Below are positions 61,409 through 64,000 of a stretch of DNA of 64,000 bases, piece by piece. The notes under the pieces are model-generated. The model saw only the letters and a list, made by a program, of their open reading frames with translations. It made no database searches and was not told the DNA's origin. The DNA is taken from positions 248,001 to 312,000 of the forward strand of contig NC_083376.1 in the NCBI RefSeq assembly GCF_029542785.1. The letters are read 5' to 3'. Origin of the DNA: Malassezia japonica (lineage: Eukaryota > Basidiomycota > Malasseziomycetes > Malasseziales > Malasseziaceae). Positions within the stretch are counted from its first letter, which is position 1. Each line of letters starts with the position of its first letter. The translations under genes were made by a program, and so were the position numbers.

Positions 61409-61726
61409 TGCAATTAGCTCGAAATCAAGCGTGGCCAATCGTAGCGTTCAACTCCCACCGCTCCGCTAGTGTTTGTGTAGCTCCCGTTTGACACCTAGTG
61501 TATTTTAACAAAACATGTACAGATTCTATGGTTGTTTGCGTATTAGTTTGTCCCATAAAATGCCACGCCCTATCAGCTTCGCGAAGAAACACAGGATAGT
61601 TTGCTCGCTGAGCTATTACATGTAGCCATCATATTACAACCTAGTCAATTTGTCGTCCGTGCATCTGACATGTCCCGCCTCGGATGTGCGTTGGGTGTTT
61701 ATCGCTCATGGCGTAGTAGATCTTCT
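61308..61726 (+). repeat. Direct repeat, copy 1 (3' end of HMG gene plus downstream)
   Basis: This 419-bp block recurs at 63581-64000 with about six substitutions and a single 1-bp insertion (about 98% identity). It begins at ATAAATCTTTCC inside the HMG reading frame and runs past its stop codon into the intergenic region. The upstream flanks of the two copies are unrelated, which places one duplication breakpoint at 61308. The downstream end lies beyond what the window lets me compare. Confidence 0.95.
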
Positions 61727-61976
61727 TTTGACACACAAGCCAGCCACCTGGTCATTTGACCCCGAAATACAAAATCCGGCAAAATAAGTGGCTGGATAAT
61801 ATTTGGCATCACGTGTGTATGCATCGCTAGTGTTGCTTATAACTTATCCTAGGCGTCGAATGGACAGGCTATGTTCCGTTGCCCGCAGTTGCGGGGTAAC
61901 ACACCTCTATGACACAGTAGTACTTATTGGAGTATGACAGTCACACCCGCGTACCCTGACTCCCCTCTCCCCTGCA
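61409..61976. other. Intergenic region upstream of the lipase gene
   Basis: 568 bp with no coding signal I trust. The first 318 bp belong to the duplicated block. The remainder has CACGTG in ATCACGTGTG (61810-61815), a CTTATAACTTATCC stretch and a short CT-rich run (CTCCCCTCTCCCC) right before the lipase ATG, typical of a strong fungal leader. Confidence 0.5.
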
Positions 61977-63383
61977 ATGGTCCGCGCCCAACTCCCCCTT
62001 TTGACCCTTTTGATCCTTCTTCTTTCCGTGTTCACAACTGCCTCTTCGGAGAAGATCTCGTTCCCTGCCGGCGGACCTAAGCCCGGTGACTTCGGTTACC
62101 CCCCGGAAGGGTATGAGGATGAGAAGCCCGGCACTGTGCTGCGCTCGCGCGAGATTGAGCCTGCTCACTTTGGTATTTTCAAGGTCCAGGCTACTGCTTA
62201 CCAGCTCCTCTACCGTACTTCTGGCCTTAACTCATCCGACCCTACTGTTGCTATCACTACGGTGATTATTCCCCAGACCCACGATAGCGATCGTCTCGTC
62301 GTTAGCGCTACTCCTGAGGATGCCGCCTCGTACAGGTGCCGCCCCAGTGCCCTTCTTCAGAGCCAGTTCCTTCCCCAATTCCAGAGCATCATCTCTCGCA
62401 TTGAGATGGTTCTCAGCAACATTTACCTGCAAAAGGGATACGTTGTCACCATCCCCGACTACGAAGGTCCGCGCAGCGCCTTCGGTGTTGGTCAGATTGC
62501 TGGCCACGCGATGCTTGACGCCGCACGTGCCACCATCAACTGGAAGAAGTCGGAGCTGAACGACAACACGAAGGTTGTCGGAGTGGGCTACTCGGGTGGT
62601 GCTATCGCTGCCGGCTGGGCCGCGCAGCTGCAACCTAGCTACGCCTCTGAACTCAACACTGTTGGTTTCAGCTTTGGTGGCACGCCCACGAACCTCACTA
62701 CGCTTATTAACCGTGCTGATGGTGGTCCCCTTGCTGGTCTTGTTGCGCTCGGTGCTGCTGGTGTCCTCAACGGTTTCCCTGAGCTGAAGTCCACCGCCGA
62801 CAAGTACTTGACCAAGGATGGTAAGAACGCCATCAAGTACGTCCGCACGCAGTGCGCCTTGACTGGTTCCGTGCCGTTCGCTTTCCAGACGTTGCAGGGT
62901 CCCAAGTACGTCAAGGGTGGTCTCAAGCTCCACGATGTGCCTGGCCTTGGCAAGGTGATAGACAGCCTCACCCTCGGTGCTGATGAGTCCCTGACGCCTA
63001 CCGCGCCCGTGTTCATGTTCCATGCTACGACCGATGAGTTCGTTCCCTACGGCGCCGCCAAGACTGCGGCCAAGCAGTGGTGCAGCCGTGGTGCGAACGT
63101 AGAGTTCCTCACGGAGACGTTCACTTCGGAGCACATTGTCGCCTACTTAGGTACTCTTACCAAGATGATCGACTTTATTGCCGATCGCTTCAGCGGTAAG
63201 AAGTTCCACGGTGGCAAGTGCAATTTCTCCTCGATCTCCTCGCCCCTCTTCGACCTGGAGGACGACGCCACCCTGTTGAAGGACCTGGTCGGTGCTATCA
63301 AGACGCTTTTCGGCGAGGCTACGGACATGTCGCTGAGCGACATGATGTCGACCGACATGAAGAGCACCTCGCTGGACATGTGA
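61977..63383 (+). CDS. Secreted lipase, LIP family (class of Candida/Malassezia LIP genes)
   Basis: 468-residue secretory lipase that would hydrolyse host or environmental triacylglycerols outside the cell. The N-terminus is a clear signal peptide (MVRAQLPLLTLLILLLSVFT, cleavage near residue 23-24). Core: YVVTIPDYEGPRSAFGVGQI, nucleophile Ser206 in VGVGYSGGAIAAGW, acid Asp353 in FMFHATTDEFVPYG and His386 in TFTSEHIVAYLG, the standard catalytic triad of the family. Cysteines at the CRPSALLQ and CALTGSVP positions may form the conserved disulphide. The C-terminal tail (MSLSDMMSTDMKSTSLDM) is Met/Ser-rich. Codons are strongly biased, suggesting high expression. The gene sits between two direct repeats, implying a duplicated unit with another lipase downstream. 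Confidence 0.93.
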   Translation: MVRAQLPLLTLLILLLSVFTTASSEKISFPAGGPKPGDFGYPPEGYEDEKPGTVLRSREIEPAHFGIFKVQATAYQLLYRTSGLNSSDPTVAITTVIIPQTHDSDRLVVSATPEDAASYRCRPSALLQSQFLPQFQSIISRIEMVLSNIYLQKGYVVTIPDYEGPRSAFGVGQIAGHAMLDAARATINWKKSELNDNTKVVGVGYSGGAIAAGWAAQLQPSYASELNTVGFSFGGTPTNLTTLINRADGGPLAGLVALGAAGVLNGFPELKSTADKYLTKDGKNAIKYVRTQCALTGSVPFAFQTLQGPKYVKGGLKLHDVPGLGKVIDSLTLGADESLTPTAPVFMFHATTDEFVPYGAAKTAAKQWCSRGANVEFLTETFTSEHIVAYLGTLTKMIDFIADRFSGKKFHGGKCNFSSISSPLFDLEDDATLLKDLVGAIKTLFGEATDMSLSDMMSTDMKSTSLDM

Positions 63384-63580
63384 TGCCCTTTTTGTTAATT
63401 TTGGACGCATTTTGCTGTCCCAAACACCCTACTGTTGAACACGTACAGAAAATCATGATCGCGCCTTTAATATCAACACGTAGTTTTTCTCGTTTTGGCG
63501 TTATGATGGCCGTGTCAAACAATGTATCGTTTAATTTTCCACTACTACGCACCCACGTGGCGAAAGTGACACCGAGCAAT

Positions 63581-64000
63581 ATAAATCTTTCCTCGGCCTG
63601 AGCGCGACGTCAGAATACCAGCAGCTGAGCACCCCCCTCTCTGCCTTCTTGTGCCATGACAGCTGACAGCCGTCTGCCTAGTGCAATTAGCTCGAAATCA
63701 AGCGTGGCCAATCGTAGCGTTCAACTCCCACCGCTCCGCTAGTGTTTGTGTAGCTCCCGTTTGATACCTAGTGTATTTCAACAAAACATGTACAGATTCT
63801 ATGGTTGTTTGCGTATTAGTTTGCCCCATAAAATGCCACGCCCCTATCAGCTTCGCGAAGAAACACAGGATAGTCTGCTCGCTGAGCTATTACATGTAGC
63901 CATCATATTACAACCTAGTCAATTTGTCGTCCGTGCATCTGACATGCCCCGCCTCGGATGTGCGTTGGGTGTTTATCGCTCATGGCGTAGTAGATCTTCT
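63581..64000 (+). repeat. Direct repeat, copy 2 (truncated at window edge)
   Basis: Second copy of the 61308 block, 2273 bp downstream (2274 after a 1-bp insertion in the CGCCCCTATC region). It contains the last codons of the HMG gene without the rest of it, so that portion is a pseudogene fragment. A G-to-A change turns the codon for Trp into TGA. The preceding 197 bp (63384-63580) are unique lipase 3' flank with CACGTG at 63554-63559. Identity continues to the last base of the window. Confidence 0.95.

Overview
This is nuclear DNA from a fungus, most likely a Malassezia yeast (Basidiomycota, Ustilaginomycotina). The evidence is a gene-dense, GC-rich chromosome with orthologues of core eukaryotic genes. 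It also has a secreted LIP-class lipase at the right edge, a family that Malassezia uses to feed on host lipids. The introns are extremely small: I resolved 34 by matching protein frames across GT...AG gaps, and 21 of them are exactly 22 nt. The species cannot be fixed by eye.

Layout. 0-8.7 kb: ORC5 (5' end cut by the window), a 2H phosphoesterase, CWC2, a hydroxyacid dehydrogenase, QCR2, KIN17 and serine hydroxymethyltransferase. 8.8-16.7 kb: a DSS1-type mitochondrial RNase, then a 324-bp island of about 17% GC (candidate centromere core), then DDI1 and PRP16. 16.8-29.3 kb: NUP37-like, UFD4-type HECT ligase, CLASP, RFC3, SNX41 and a ubiquitin-AN1 zinc-finger fusion. 29.5-45.3 kb: aspartate aminotransferase, NSE1, methylenetetrahydrofolate reductase, ARP8, an AIM34-like SAP protein, HIS3, dynein intermediate chain, a P-loop kinase, THP3, THR1, NUF2 and a Grx3/4 glutaredoxin. 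46-54.5 kb: UBP12 followed by a decayed partial copy of itself, an acidic protein, a GT8 glycosyltransferase and a monoacylglycerol-lipase-like hydrolase. 54.7-64 kb: divergent histone H3/H4, 3-ketoacyl-CoA thiolase, a Pho80-type cyclin, an HMG-box factor and the LIP lipase. The lipase is flanked by about 98%-identical direct repeats.

Together the genes are mainly housekeeping: replication and chromatin (ORC5, RFC3, NSE1, ARP8, H3/H4), splicing (CWC2, PRP16), kinetochore and microtubules (NUF2, CLASP, dynein IC), ubiquitin (UFD4, UBP12, DDI1, ubiquitin-AN1), and one-carbon and amino-acid metabolism (SHMT, MTHFR, AAT, HIS3, THR1). The lipase, the MGL-like hydrolase and the thiolase fit a lipid-dependent lifestyle. 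Intergenic DNA is minimal. Divergent start codons are often 27-75 nt apart, many short promoters carry CACGTG, and some convergent genes touch or overlap.

The observations most worth following are the 22-nt introns with branchpoint and 3' splice site fused, the AT-rich island, the lipase duplication that predicts another copy just beyond the window, the UBP12 pseudogene, and the ubiquitin-AN1 fusion. I saw no rRNA, tRNA or CRISPR sequence and no transposon. All exon boundaries are my own inference from sequence.
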